Notes: generated by a model from the letters alone, not told the origin. A DNA stretch of 64,000 nt from Methanoregula sp. (GCA_026625165.1 CP112999.1:62001-126000), one strand, 5' to 3'. Shown: positions 8,163 through 15,897, counted from the first letter of the stretch. Numbers and translations are program-made.

Positions 8163-8666
8163 ATGAAGAGCAGAAGGCCGTGTTGCATCGATACCAATAT
8201 CTTCTTCGATTTTATTGCAGGGGATATTTTCGATCAACTGTTTCTTCTGCCATTCAGCTTCCAGACCTCCGAGTTTATTCCCAAAGAGATTTCCGGATCA
8301 TTCTCCCGTCAACAGTTGAAGGATCTGGGAGTGAATCTTCTGATCCTTACAGATGCGGAAGTAAAAGAATTACATGCAATCAAACAACAGCACATCGAGC
8401 TCTCTATTGACGATGTCTCAGTTTTTTACCTCAGTCGGAAACATAACATCATGATCCTTTCCAGTGACGAACTATTGCGAAATCTCGCCGCTGAAAGCGG
8501 GATCGAATACCATGGTACTCTCTGGCTGCTGGAAGAACTCATTAAAAATGATCTTCTCTCGTCGCAGGAAGCAGCTGATGCATTGCGAAAGATGCTCGGA
8601 AAGAAACGCTGGCTGCCAATAGCAGAATGCGAGAAACTAATCAATATGTGGGAATCAGAAAAATAG
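8163..8666 (+). CDS. PIN-domain putative toxin RNase
   Basis: 167 residues from ATG 8163 (MKSRRPCCIDTN). An ATG at 8136 would overlap the preceding gene by 20 bp and add a tail not needed by the fold. The PIN signature is clear: an early CIDTNIFFDF strand with the first catalytic Asp, an acidic Glu in EFIPKEI, a central DDVSVFYLS and ILSSDELLRNLA near the end. PIN proteins are Mg-dependent endoribonucleases. Paired with an Xre-ImmA/IrrE gene 8 bp upstream, it is probably the toxin or effector of the couple. Confidence 0.82.
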   Translation: MKSRRPCCIDTNIFFDFIAGDIFDQLFLLPFSFQTSEFIPKEISGSFSRQQLKDLGVNLLILTDAEVKELHAIKQQHIELSIDDVSVFYLSRKHNIMILSSDELLRNLAAESGIEYHGTLWLLEELIKNDLLSSQEAADALRKMLGKKRWLPIAECEKLINMWESEK

Positions 8667-8931
8667 CTGAAACATTGTTCTGGTTGCGGTTGATGCGTCA
8701 TTGGCCCGATACAACCATTCCCATCATCCGGTTTTCCCTTTTTCCATTGGCGTAATCATCAGCATTCTCATGCGCTTGCATCCCCTGTTGGATCCACAGA
8801 AATGTCCTGTCATCCAAGGGAGATCATATTGTTTTAAAAAAGACGTTTTACTGTTTTTTGCCCTTTTTGAGAGATGAAATAAAAAATAGGATCCTGAAGG
8901 TGATTCAGGATTGTTGGATTGATGCCGTACC

Positions 8932-9408
8932 TTACCCGTTTTTCAGGGCAACGATATCTTTCACGCCCACCAGTTTCCAGACCAGCGACCGTTCCTCGTT
9001 GACGATTGCTTCCGGGGGATCACCGGGGGAATGACCAAGCGCACTCAGCACCCGCATCGAGAGTTTCCTTTTCTTTATCATTTCGAGGAAGAGTTTCCGG
9101 ACCTTCTTTTTCTGTGCGGGTGCCTGCACCTCTTCCAAAGAGCCCTGCAGGCTGACAAAGGTAAAGGATGAGAGATCCGGGGCATACTCCTCGATCTCAA
9201 CAGACACATGCGGATTGTTTTTGAAATACTCGATCTTTCTCCCATACTTGGTAGAGAGGAAATAGAGATGCGTTCCATCAAACATGTACATGAACGGGGC
9301 AATGTAGGCGTGCCCGCCTGCACAAAACGCAATTCTCGATACATTCTGGCGTTTGATCAGGGCGTCATACTCCGCTTTTGGCATTTTGGGGATTTTTACC
9401 GGGTCCAT
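8932..9408 (-). CDS. Pyridoxamine 5'-phosphate oxidase-family flavin-binding protein
   Basis: 158 residues from ATG 9408 (MDPVKIPKMPKAEYD), which follows GGTGA at a fitting distance; an ATG at 9513 would add an unrelated 35-residue leader. The split-barrel fold of the PNPOx-like family shows in RIAFCAGGHAYIAPFMY, HLYFLSTKYGRKIEYFKNNPHVSVEI and FTFVSLQGSLEEV. Members bind FMN, heme or F420, and the substrate cannot be read from sequence. It stands alone between accessory genes. Confidence 0.82.
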   Translation of the reverse strand: MDPVKIPKMPKAEYDALIKRQNVSRIAFCAGGHAYIAPFMYMFDGTHLYFLSTKYGRKIEYFKNNPHVSVEIEEYAPDLSSFTFVSLQGSLEEVQAPAQKKKVRKLFLEMIKKRKLSMRVLSALGHSPGDPPEAIVNEERSLVWKLVGVKDIVALKNG

Positions 9409-9721
9409 GATGTCACCACTATCTCCACTATCTGGTGTATCCTCTAGTAAAAACTTTCCTGACACGATCACGGGCGGGATGTGTTTTGCGGCGCTGATGA
9501 TTATTTCATACATTTTTGCGAACCAGCATACAAATCCAACATCTCTAAACTGGCTGTTGAGATTTTTCCAGTTTATGATCTACGGTCCACTGTAGTATCT
9601 TGATGACAGGAATTTATTGCCGGCGATAATCGCTCACTCGGCGTGGAATCTGGTTTTGTTGAATCCCATTGTGGTTTAGATTATCCCCAATCGCTGCCGG
9701 TGCGTTCATGAAGCAAAAAAA
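9409..9721. other. Intergenic region, nothing recognised
   Basis: About 313 bp between the flavin-binding protein gene and the CARF-HTH gene. I see no gene, repeat or RNA in it. Confidence 0.5.
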
Positions 9722-10408
9722 TTACAATCGCAGTAATTCGCCTAACTTCGTCAGCTTCACCCCGACATTCTTCCCCTTCTTCTCCTTCTCAATCAGCCCC
9801 ATCTCTTCGAAATTTTTCAAATGGTGGGAGAGCCGGCTCCGTTCCTTGGGAAATGCATCCGAGTTCTTCCTGATATCGGGTGTGAGCCGGATGACGAGGT
9901 CATCGAGTGACGTAACCCCCTCCCCAATAGCGTCAAGAATGCGCCGTTGCTCCGGCTTAATAACATTGAGCGGGAGCGGGGGCAATGCAACGATGTCTTC
10001 GATCCCGACCTCTTCATCGTCCTCATCATATTCCGGAATCGCGGTGATCATCTTCGAGCGTGTGATGCACCCGGCAATATAGGCGGCGATCGAGAACGTG
10101 CGCAAAGAGCCGCTCATGTTGAGGATCACATCGCTGCCGCCTTCCTGATCGGTGCGTATAATGTCCGTGATCTGCTGGGCAGCCCGCATGACATCCTTCT
10201 TGTCAATTTGCCTTATCCCGACATCGAAGAATACGCGAAGATCTTTTTTGAGTTCTTCCGCGATCCCGCGGGCTTTCCGCTCACCGGTTGACTGCTGTTC
10301 GCCAATCACAAGGATGATCTTATTGATAGAAAACGATTGCACGCTGCGGATGGACTCGATCAGCCGCTCTTTTGAATGTCCTACAAAGACAATTGCCGTA
10401 GTTCCCAT
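9722..10408 (-). CDS. Csa3-like CARF-domain transcription regulator with C-terminal wHTH
   Basis: 228 residues. The N-terminal part (about 1-130) is a Rossmann-like CARF domain: a first strand AIVFVG followed by a helix, then VILNMSGSLRTFSIAAY, the typical nucleotide-binding NxSGxxR motif of Csa3-type CARF proteins. Residues about 145-228 form a winged helix (KPEQRRILDAIGEG, LSHHLKNFEEMGLIEKEKKG). CARF domains bind cyclic oligoadenylates or related nucleotides, so this is probably a ligand-responsive regulator. It has no CRISPR-Cas neighbours in the window. A perfect inverted repeat lies in its divergent upstream region, and a second CARF protein is encoded at 15403-15897. Confidence 0.85.
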   Translation of the reverse strand: MGTTAIVFVGHSKERLIESIRSVQSFSINKIILVIGEQQSTGERKARGIAEELKKDLRVFFDVGIRQIDKKDVMRAAQQITDIIRTDQEGGSDVILNMSGSLRTFSIAAYIAGCITRSKMITAIPEYDEDDEEVGIEDIVALPPLPLNVIKPEQRRILDAIGEGVTSLDDLVIRLTPDIRKNSDAFPKERSRLSHHLKNFEEMGLIEKEKKGKNVGVKLTKLGELLRL

Positions 10409-10454
10409 TGGTTACACTACAATTATCAATCATAATAAAAAAGTTTGTTGGTAA

Positions 10455-10484
10455 AAAATAATTTTACACATGAAAAATTATTTT
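10455..10484. promoter_or_regulatory. Perfect 11-bp inverted repeat, candidate CARF-HTH operator
   Basis: AAAATAATTTT at 10455-10465 and its exact inverted copy AAAATTATTTT at 10474-10484 are separated by 8 bp, so the half-site centres are 19 bp apart, close to two helix turns. The site lies between the divergent CARF-HTH gene and the small plus-strand gene, where either could be repressed. Confidence 0.55.
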
Positions 10485-10575
10485 AAGTATGAGTGCTTAT
10501 TTATTTGTTACACCTGCAGCCATGGGGGTGGCTGCTAGGACCAACCTGCGGTCGGGGGGGCCGTGGGACGGACAG

Positions 10576-10938
10576 ATGAATATTCAAAATGAAGGAGTGG
10601 AGTGTTTGTCTGATTTCGAGAGTTTGCTGTTGGAAGATCCGGAGATTGAATGGGTCAAGCTCAAAGTTTTCGATGACCACAATGTCGCGGTCGGGTTGTA
10701 CCGGAGCCGGAATACAATGACAGGCCGGGTCCATGTGTCAGCCTACCGGTTCAGCACAGAAGAGTTCCTGGGCGAGGAGATGCAGCAGGCCGATGTCCTG
10801 CCCGGGACCAGACGAAGCTTTAAAAAACGGGACCTGAAGATCGCCCGCTGGTACTACAAACAGCTCTGCAAATCGTTCAAAAACGGCATCGTCGTCTGGA
10901 AAGGATCCAGTAAATCATCGCTCGGGAGATGGGACTGA
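10576..10938 (+). CDS. Small hypothetical protein at the head of a small-gene array
   Basis: 120 residues from ATG 10576 (MNIQNEGVECLSDF). The frame is open upstream to ATG 10489, but that extension is of unnatural Gly/Arg composition and lies close to the operator region. The protein is soluble, with a VKLKVFDDHNVAVGLYRSR segment and a basic C-terminus. No family recognised. It begins a run of closely spaced plus-strand genes continuing to 12672. Confidence 0.55.
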   Translation: MNIQNEGVECLSDFESLLLEDPEIEWVKLKVFDDHNVAVGLYRSRNTMTGRVHVSAYRFSTEEFLGEEMQQADVLPGTRRSFKKRDLKIARWYYKQLCKSFKNGIVVWKGSSKSSLGRWD

Positions 10939-10982
10939 TCCATCCTCCCGGTTATTCAAAAGAGAGGAGATGGGGTAAAAAA

Positions 10983-11279
10983 ATGTCAGTCAGATCGCGC
11001 TATAGCGCATCATCAAACATTAACAGGGGATTTGGAGCGAACTTAAGGAAAAACAGGGCAGTGAAATCCAAACAATCCGGAGAAGTTCAGCACAAAGAGC
11101 CGCAGAAGAGAAAAAGCATCCTGCGGCGGTTCGGTGAATATGTTGCCCGGAACCAGGCAGCACTGAGAGCTGCCGGGGAGACAACCCTGGCAGAAGACCT
11201 GTCTGATATGGGCAGGAAGATGTGTAACGGACTGGGATCTCTTGGAGAAGAAGAACTGGATAAGGTCCACGGGAGATGA
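10983..11279 (+). CDS. Small basic hypothetical protein
   Basis: 98 residues from ATG 10983 (MSVRSRYSAS), preceded by a purine-rich AGAGGAGATGGGG ribosome binding site. A start at 10929 would overlap the preceding gene and lacks one. The N-terminal half is strongly basic; the C-terminal half is a predicted amphipathic helix ending LGEEELDKVHGR. No family recognised. Part of the small-gene array. Confidence 0.55.
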   Translation: MSVRSRYSASSNINRGFGANLRKNRAVKSKQSGEVQHKEPQKRKSILRRFGEYVARNQAALRAAGETTLAEDLSDMGRKMCNGLGSLGEEELDKVHGR

Positions 11280-11399
11280 TGCCTGCTCAAGCCTGCCGGG
11301 AGTTCAAGTAAGAAATCTACGTTGTGAGTGAGTCGAAGAAATCATCGAATGGGAGATGGGACTGAACAGTCCCTCATCCCTGCAATCAGGGGGTTTGCT

Positions 11400-11477
11400 A
11401 TGGATCACGAGAGGAAGATGCCGGTAGACGGCTGGAGCAATATGTTCCCGCCGGAGGATGGCAGGTATGGCCTGTGA
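11400..11477 (+). CDS. 25-residue open frame in the small-gene array
   Basis: A tiny frame beginning MDHERKMPVDGWSNM, preceded by AGGGGG at a ribosome-binding distance and overlapping the start of the next small gene. Its reality is uncertain; the overlap and the binding site are the only support. Confidence 0.3.
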   Translation: MDHERKMPVDGWSNMFPPEDGRYGL

Positions 11478-11586
11478 GTCGCAGTTCGGGCTCGGCTTCC
11501 TGCTGGGCGTGCTGACGAGCACGGCCATTGGGGTTATCATCATGATGATGACGCAGAGGAAAGGGGATGTTTCCCGGAAACCGTAG
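11467..11586 (+). CDS. 39-residue single-pass membrane peptide
   Basis: Starts MACESQFGLGFLLG and runs through one clear hydrophobic segment (about residues 7-29), followed by a basic tail QRKGDVSRKP. GGAGG lies upstream at a plausible distance. The positive-inside rule would put the tail in the cytoplasm. It overlaps the preceding tiny frame and ends 61 bp before the next gene. Small membrane peptides beside defence or phage-like genes are common, but the role is unknown. Confidence 0.45.
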   Translation: MACESQFGLGFLLGVLTSTAIGVIIMMMTQRKGDVSRKP

Positions 11587-11647
11587 GCAGGATACGGATC
11601 CGTTCTCATGCCATGGGAACGACCTGCCCGCTGCTGCGGGAGAGGTC

Positions 11648-12094
11648 ATGGAAGTAAGGGGTGTCGAGGCACAGGAAACTCCGGCAGCGGACGGTGATAA
11701 AAAATTATCCCGGGAATGGTATTTCCGTGCAAGCGCGGGGTTCTCCTCGCTCGTCATCAACCATGAGCTTGAGCGGATCATAACGTATGCGCTGGATGTG
11801 GACACCCATGCGCATAACCTGGGGGTGCTGTGGAAGAATGAGCCATTCCCGACGGAGCGGTTCTTCCAGGAAGCTGCCCGGATTGTCGAACGGTCGGACC
11901 TGGTTGAGGAGAATGTGGTCGCGCTCAAGAACGCGGTTGTCCGCTTTGTGCGTGCGGGCCAGCCTGCCCAAGAACACGCATCCCGGCTGTCGTGCAGGAG
12001 CCACAGGTCACGGTGGCGGGTGTCGCACAGATACATGGCGCCTGCCCTTCGTGAGGGCGAGGGCCCCGGGCAGCCTGATGGAGTGGGACCATGA
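11648..12094 (+). CDS. Hypothetical protein, possible frameshift near 11955
   Basis: 148 residues from ATG 11648 (MEVRGVEAQETPA), preceded by GGGAGAGG. The central helical part (EWYFRASAGFSSLVINHELERI and on to NAVVRFVRAG) looks natural. After about 11955 this frame turns into an Arg/Ser-rich string, whereas the -1 frame reads PAVVQEPQVTVAGVAQIHG and stops at 12054. Either a -1 frameshift has occurred or one frame is chance. The annotated frame ends in a 4-bp ATGA overlap with the next gene, which argues the other way. No family recognised. Confidence 0.45.
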   Translation: MEVRGVEAQETPAADGDKKLSREWYFRASAGFSSLVINHELERIITYALDVDTHAHNLGVLWKNEPFPTERFFQEAARIVERSDLVEENVVALKNAVVRFVRAGQPAQEHASRLSCRSHRSRWRVSHRYMAPALREGEGPGQPDGVGP

Positions 12095-12450
12095 CCGGGG
12101 ACCCTGCTCCGGTGCCGGTCGCCCAAGTGCCGGCACTCATCCGGCACGATGACGAGGAGGCAGTCATCCTGATGGTGACCCGCATGATCACGCACCGGAA
12201 CCACAGGATCGCCGAACTCCTTGACCAGTTCGAAGAGGGCACCAGCCGGATGCACCGCGAGCGCATGCCCCGGAGCATCAGGAAGTCATCCGATGAACTG
12301 ATCGGGATCGCCGACCAGATCCACGGGCTTGCAGAGGACAATGGCTACGACACGCGGAAGATGATGGTCTACCTCGAACGCCGGCAGAAGCAGGGCGAGA
12401 GCGAGGAAGGGATTACCGGCCACCACGGTCAGGTGTGCTATATCCAGTAA
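12091..12450 (+). CDS. Hypothetical helical protein in the small-gene array
   Basis: 119 residues, soluble and helical, with a His/Arg-rich centre (MVTRMITHRNHRIAELLDQF) and a C-terminal YLERRQKQGE segment. GGAGTGG lies upstream of ATG 12091. It follows the preceding gene with an ATGA overlap and is followed after 15 bp by the von Willebrand fragment. No family recognised; position suggests a partner of the vWA protein. Confidence 0.55.
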   Translation: MTGDPAPVPVAQVPALIRHDDEEAVILMVTRMITHRNHRIAELLDQFEEGTSRMHRERMPRSIRKSSDELIGIADQIHGLAEDNGYDTRKMMVYLERRQKQGESEEGITGHHGQVCYIQ

Positions 12451-12465
12451 ACGGGGGGTTTTGGT

Positions 12466-12672
12466 ATGGGATCAGACAAGAAGGCAGGAGGAAAGCGGGG
12501 TGCGGAAAAACCACCGCATGAAGGCCACAGGCCTTCTGGAAAGGATGTGACCGAGATCATCTGCATCATCGACCGGAGCGGCTCGATGGAATCGATCCGC
12601 AGCGATGCAATCGGGGCATTCAATAGTTACCTTTCCCTCCCTACATCGCCATATCGCAGGGGACCCCCATGA
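12466..12672 (+). pseudogene. Truncated von Willebrand A-domain gene
   Basis: Starts at ATG 12466 after a GGGGGG ribosome binding site. Residues about 28-60 are the beginning of a vWA domain: IICIIDRSGSMESI, with the metal-binding DxSGS motif, then GAFNSYL. Homologous domains continue for another 130 or more residues, but here similarity stops near 12630. The sequence then passes into the upstream region of a truncated RNase J-like gene. The last residues (PTSPYRRGPP) are junction sequence. The gene is therefore broken by a rearrangement. Confidence 0.7.
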
Positions 12673-12998
12673 CCTCCATCACCATCCATGACGGCGCGGA
12701 ACCGATTGGCGGAAACAAGATCCACGTCGAACACAAAGGCCGGGGCGTCTTTCTGGACTTCGGCACCAACTTTTTCAAAACCTCGCAATTCTACTCCGGC
12801 TTTCTCCAGAACCGGGCCTCGCGGGGCATCAGCGATGCGCTCGCGCTCAATATCATCCCGTCGCTCAACATCTACCGCAAAGACCTCGTGCCGGCTGATG
12901 TGAACGTGGCCGGGTTCGCGGCCTGTCCGGTCGATGCGGTGCTGCTCTCGCATGCCCATGTGGATCATTTCGGGGCCAGTCGGCTGATCCAACAATAA
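12669..12998 (+). pseudogene. Truncated RNase J-like MBL gene (N-terminal 100 residues only)
   Basis: Begins MTSITIHDGAEPIGGNK, closely paralogous to the start of the full-length gene at 13869, and continues to the first metal motif HAHVDHFG before ending in ASRLIQQ and a stop. The paralogue is 515 residues long, so about 80% is missing, including the second half of the metal site and the beta-CASP domain. The roughly 38 bp upstream also resemble those upstream of 13869. The two copies differ at many positions, so the duplication is old. It cannot be an active nuclease. Confidence 0.8.
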
Positions 12999-13072
12999 AC
13001 CATCGTTTCGGACCATCGGGATCATGATTAAAAAGGATATTCACCGTATATTGATCGGAAGGAGCGGGTCAT

Positions 13073-13384
13073 GTGCATGCACTTATCAGGCGCCGGAAAA
13101 AAAAGATAGAGGCATTCTGTAAGGCATGGAACGTCAGGGAGCTCCAGGTCTTCGGCTCCGTGACAACCGATCGTTTCCGACCGGAGAGTGACATCGATAT
13201 CATCGTCGATTTTCTTCCCGGCACCCGTCATACCCTCATCCAGCTTGCAAAAATGGAAGTGGAGCTCGAACAGATCTTCGGACGGCACACCGATCTCATC
13301 ACCCGGCAGGCGGTAGAGGAGAGCAGGAACTACATCCGCAGAAAGAGCATCCTTGCATCCCTTGAGAAAGTCTATGGCGCGTGA
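13073..13384 (+). CDS. MNT-domain nucleotidyltransferase antitoxin (MntA-like)
   Basis: 103 residues from GTG 13073, with GGAAGGAG upstream. The minimal nucleotidyltransferase motif is complete: FGSVTTDRF, then SDIDIIVDF with both catalytic Asp residues. In MNT/HEPN systems this protein adds AMP to a tyrosine of its HEPN partner and so silences the RNase. The HEPN gene follows with an 11-bp overlap, as expected. Here the HEPN frame carries an early stop, so the pair may be decaying. Confidence 0.85.
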   Translation: MHALIRRRKKKIEAFCKAWNVRELQVFGSVTTDRFRPESDIDIIVDFLPGTRHTLIQLAKMEVELEQIFGRHTDLITRQAVEESRNYIRRKSILASLEKVYGA

Positions 13385-13718
13385 TGATGCGTATCTTCTC
13401 GATATTCTCTTTTAAGCACAGGATGCCCGCGAATTTATACGAGAACATACCAGGGAATCATTCGGTGCTGATCGCCAGTGCCAGTACGCGGTCATCCGCT
13501 GTCTTGAAGTGATCGGGGAAGTCTCCAAGCGGCTCTCTCCAGAGACACTCAACCGGCTCGACTCCATCGAATGGTCAGCAATGGCACGGATGCGGGACAT
13601 GCTCATCCACTCGTACGGAAAGGTGGACCTTGATGACGTCTGGAACACCGTAAATCTGGATATCCCCCGGCTTATCCGTGTCATCGGACCGGAAGTCCAA
13701 CAGAAGAATCAGAATTAA
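13374..13718 (+). pseudogene. HEPN (DUF86, HepT-like) RNase gene with in-frame stop
   Basis: The reading frame starts at ATG 13374 (MARDDAYLLDILF) and hits TAA at 13413-13415, codon 14. It then continues unbroken as AQDAREFIREH to 13718. Without the stop it would be a 114-residue DUF86 HEPN protein. The RNase motif R-x4-H followed by Tyr (RDMLIHSY) is intact near the C-terminus; the Tyr is the AMP acceptor in studied systems. Later in-frame starts would remove the first helix. Either this is a pseudogene, or readthrough or internal initiation occurs. Confidence 0.75.
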
Positions 13719-13868
13719 ACGACAGGAACCGGGGACTATCTTTTTTTTTAAAATTTTAAAAAAATATCACATCCCGGGACATATGCCTGTCAACGCTCTC
13801 ATCACAGACAACAACCCCCCCATTTTATCCTCTTTCCCGCCAACCCTCCATCATCTCAGGTGCATCCC

Positions 13869-15416
13869 ATGACCTCCATCACCATCCATGACGGCGCCGA
13901 ATCGATTGGCGGCAACAAGATCCATGTTGAGGAGAAGGGCCGGGGCGTCTTTCTGGACTTTGGCAAGAACTTTGCAAAATCCGGTGCATTCTTCTCGGAA
14001 TTTTTGAAGGAGCGACCGGGCAGGGGCCTCAACGATGCATTCTTCCTCGACCTTGTGCCAAAACTCAATATCTACCGGAAGGACCTGGGAACCACCGATC
14101 TTCCGCTCACCCGTTTTCCCTCTCCCTCCGTTGAAGCAGTACTCATCTCGCATGCCCATGTGGATCATTTCGGGAACATCGGGCTCTTAAACGAGAAAAT
14201 CCCCATCATTGCAACACCGGTCAGCCTTGCCATTATGAAAGGGATGCAGGACACCTCCCCCACGGTCGGCTCCGATACGGTCTACTTCTCAAAAAAAGTA
14301 CCCAATGATAAGAAAGGACTTCTCCTGATGACCGGTAAGGACTCTTACCGGGGCAGGAATTTTTACTGTACAGGAAAGCCGTCGGATGCCCTGCATAAAT
14401 TTCTTGCATTGCGCCCCTCAGGAGAGAAAGCGCATAAGTCTCTCGTTCCCGGGATTCTTTCCTCGTATGACCAGCTCAACCTCCCGTTTGAGGTGAGGTC
14501 GTATGAAGTGGACCACTCAATCTACGGGGCCTGTGCCTACCTCCTCACCGGGCAGAACACCATCGCATATACCGGGGATTTCCGTCTCCACGGAAAGCAT
14601 GGCGACAAGACACGGAAGTTTGTGGATGCGGCAAAGGAAGCATCCGTCCTCATCTGTGAAGGGACGACGGTGACACGGAAGAGTGCCTGCGATGCGAAAG
14701 GTCCCGTGTCCGAAGAATCGGTACGGGAAACCTGCCGGGCGGCAGCAGAGTCAGCCAAAGGGCTGGTGATTGCAGATTTCTCGCCCCGTAATTTCGAGCG
14801 GCTTGAATCATTCCTCTCGATTGCCGGAAAGACCGGGCGTGAACTCGTAGTCACGGCAAAGGATCTGTACCTGTTCCTGGCGCTCAGCTGCACTGATATG
14901 CCCTGCCCGAACGACCGGTTGAAGATCTATTATGAACTCAAGGACCGGAAGAATGCAAAATGGGAGACCGAAGTGGTGATGAAGCAGTGTCCGGACCAGT
15001 ATATCGATGGTGCGGCAATTGCAAAGAACCCGGACAAATATATCCTGTGCTTCTCGTTCTTTGATATGAAAAATCTCCTCGACATAAAACCGGATGGCGG
15101 GACCTACATCTACTCGTCGTGCGAGGCCTTCTCCGAAGAGATGGAATTTGACTTCAAACGCCTTGCAGAGTGGCTCAAATATTTCAACTTCGATGTGAAG
15201 GGCTTTGGACTGTGTGCAGAGGGAGATGCAATAACCCCGGTGTTTGATTCTGCATTCCACGCTTCGGGGCATGCATCACCGGACGATATTACCCGGGCTA
15301 TCGATACCATCGACCCGGACATCATCATCCCCGTCCACACAGAAAACCCTGCCTGGTTTGCGGAGAAGTGGGAAAAGACGCGGATCGTGCACAACGGTGA
15401 GCGTGTTGAGTTCTGA
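13869..15416 (+). CDS. RNase J-like beta-CASP metallo-beta-lactamase nuclease
   Basis: 515 residues from ATG 13869, with AGGTG upstream. The metallo-beta-lactamase core shows HxHxDH at 95-100 (HAHVDH) and YTGDFRLHG with Asp about 237. The beta-CASP region follows, with ADFSPRNFERLESF, the motif ASGHASPDD near 465 and the terminal PVHTENP with His about 490. These are the hallmarks of RNase J/CPSF-type nucleases, so a zinc-dependent RNA nuclease is expected. Homology of the middle (residues 110-200) to known RNase J is not obvious, so it is probably a divergent subgroup. It is the first gene of an overlapping operon with a CARF protein, a PIN RNase and a HAD protein. An N-terminal paralogue fragment lies at 12669. 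Confidence 0.85.
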   Translation: MTSITIHDGAESIGGNKIHVEEKGRGVFLDFGKNFAKSGAFFSEFLKERPGRGLNDAFFLDLVPKLNIYRKDLGTTDLPLTRFPSPSVEAVLISHAHVDHFGNIGLLNEKIPIIATPVSLAIMKGMQDTSPTVGSDTVYFSKKVPNDKKGLLLMTGKDSYRGRNFYCTGKPSDALHKFLALRPSGEKAHKSLVPGILSSYDQLNLPFEVRSYEVDHSIYGACAYLLTGQNTIAYTGDFRLHGKHGDKTRKFVDAAKEASVLICEGTTVTRKSACDAKGPVSEESVRETCRAAAESAKGLVIADFSPRNFERLESFLSIAGKTGRELVVTAKDLYLFLALSCTDMPCPNDRLKIYYELKDRKNAKWETEVVMKQCPDQYIDGAAIAKNPDKYILCFSFFDMKNLLDIKPDGGTYIYSSCEAFSEEMEFDFKRLAEWLKYFNFDVKGFGLCAEGDAITPVFDSAFHASGHASPDDITRAIDTIDPDIIIPVHTENPAWFAEKWEKTRIVHNGERVEF

Positions 15417-15897
15417 ATCCACCTACATCACAATGACCGGCCGGTCGGTCTGGGCCCTGCTAAACGCATACTATGCAGTGCTCCGCGAGACCGCATTCCG
15501 GCCCACGCAGATCATCATCCTGTCCGAGACCGAGCACGCGGGTCAGATTCCGGTCGTGAAGAACGGGCTTAAAATTCTTTCAGACGGGTACAAGATCAAC
15601 CCTCAAGTGGATGTGGAGCAGGTCCCGACCGGGGATTTCATCGAAGCGGGCAGGAAAATCTCCGCACGGATAAGGGCCGGTAAAGAACAGGGGAGCAGGG
15701 TTGCCATCGATATCACACCGGGCCGGAAAGCGCTGGTGGCCGGGGCGCTCATCCCGCTTGCCAGCCTTTCTGTGGATCACGTCTTCTACCTCCAGATCGC
15801 CTCCACAGACGATGCTGCAAAACCCTACATGATGATCCCGCTCGCGTCCCAGCAGCTCAAGGATCTTTGTGCCACATCCCCGCAGGTGGTACCATGA
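15403..15897 (+). CDS. Single-domain CARF protein (nucleotide-signal sensor)
   Basis: About 164 residues from GTG 15403; GTG 15397 and TTG 15406 are alternatives, all inside the 3' end of the nuclease gene. The fold is a CARF Rossmann domain and nothing else: first strand TYITMTGRS with a following helix, a second strand TQIIILSE, and the signature VAIDITPGRKALVAGA, matching the DxTxGxK ligand loop of CARF proteins. Known CARF domains bind cyclic oligoadenylates, some cleave them, and they control attached effectors. Here the probable effectors are separate polypeptides: the nuclease upstream and the PIN RNase downstream, the latter joined by a 4-bp ATGA overlap. Confidence 0.82.
   Translation: MLSSESTYITMTGRSVWALLNAYYAVLRETAFRPTQIIILSETEHAGQIPVVKNGLKILSDGYKINPQVDVEQVPTGDFIEAGRKISARIRAGKEQGSRVAIDITPGRKALVAGALIPLASLSVDHVFYLQIASTDDAAKPYMMIPLASQQLKDLCATSPQVVP

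Noticed and set aside
11398-12255. 285-residue minus-strand open frame
   Set aside because: Arg/Ser/Pro-rich composition of an antisense shadow; the plus-strand genes here have ribosome binding sites and an overlap.
13073-13384. Synthase of the nucleotide signal for the CARF protein
   Set aside because: It is a minimal MNT-type nucleotidyltransferase followed by its HEPN partner; MNT proteins transfer AMP to protein and are not cyclases.
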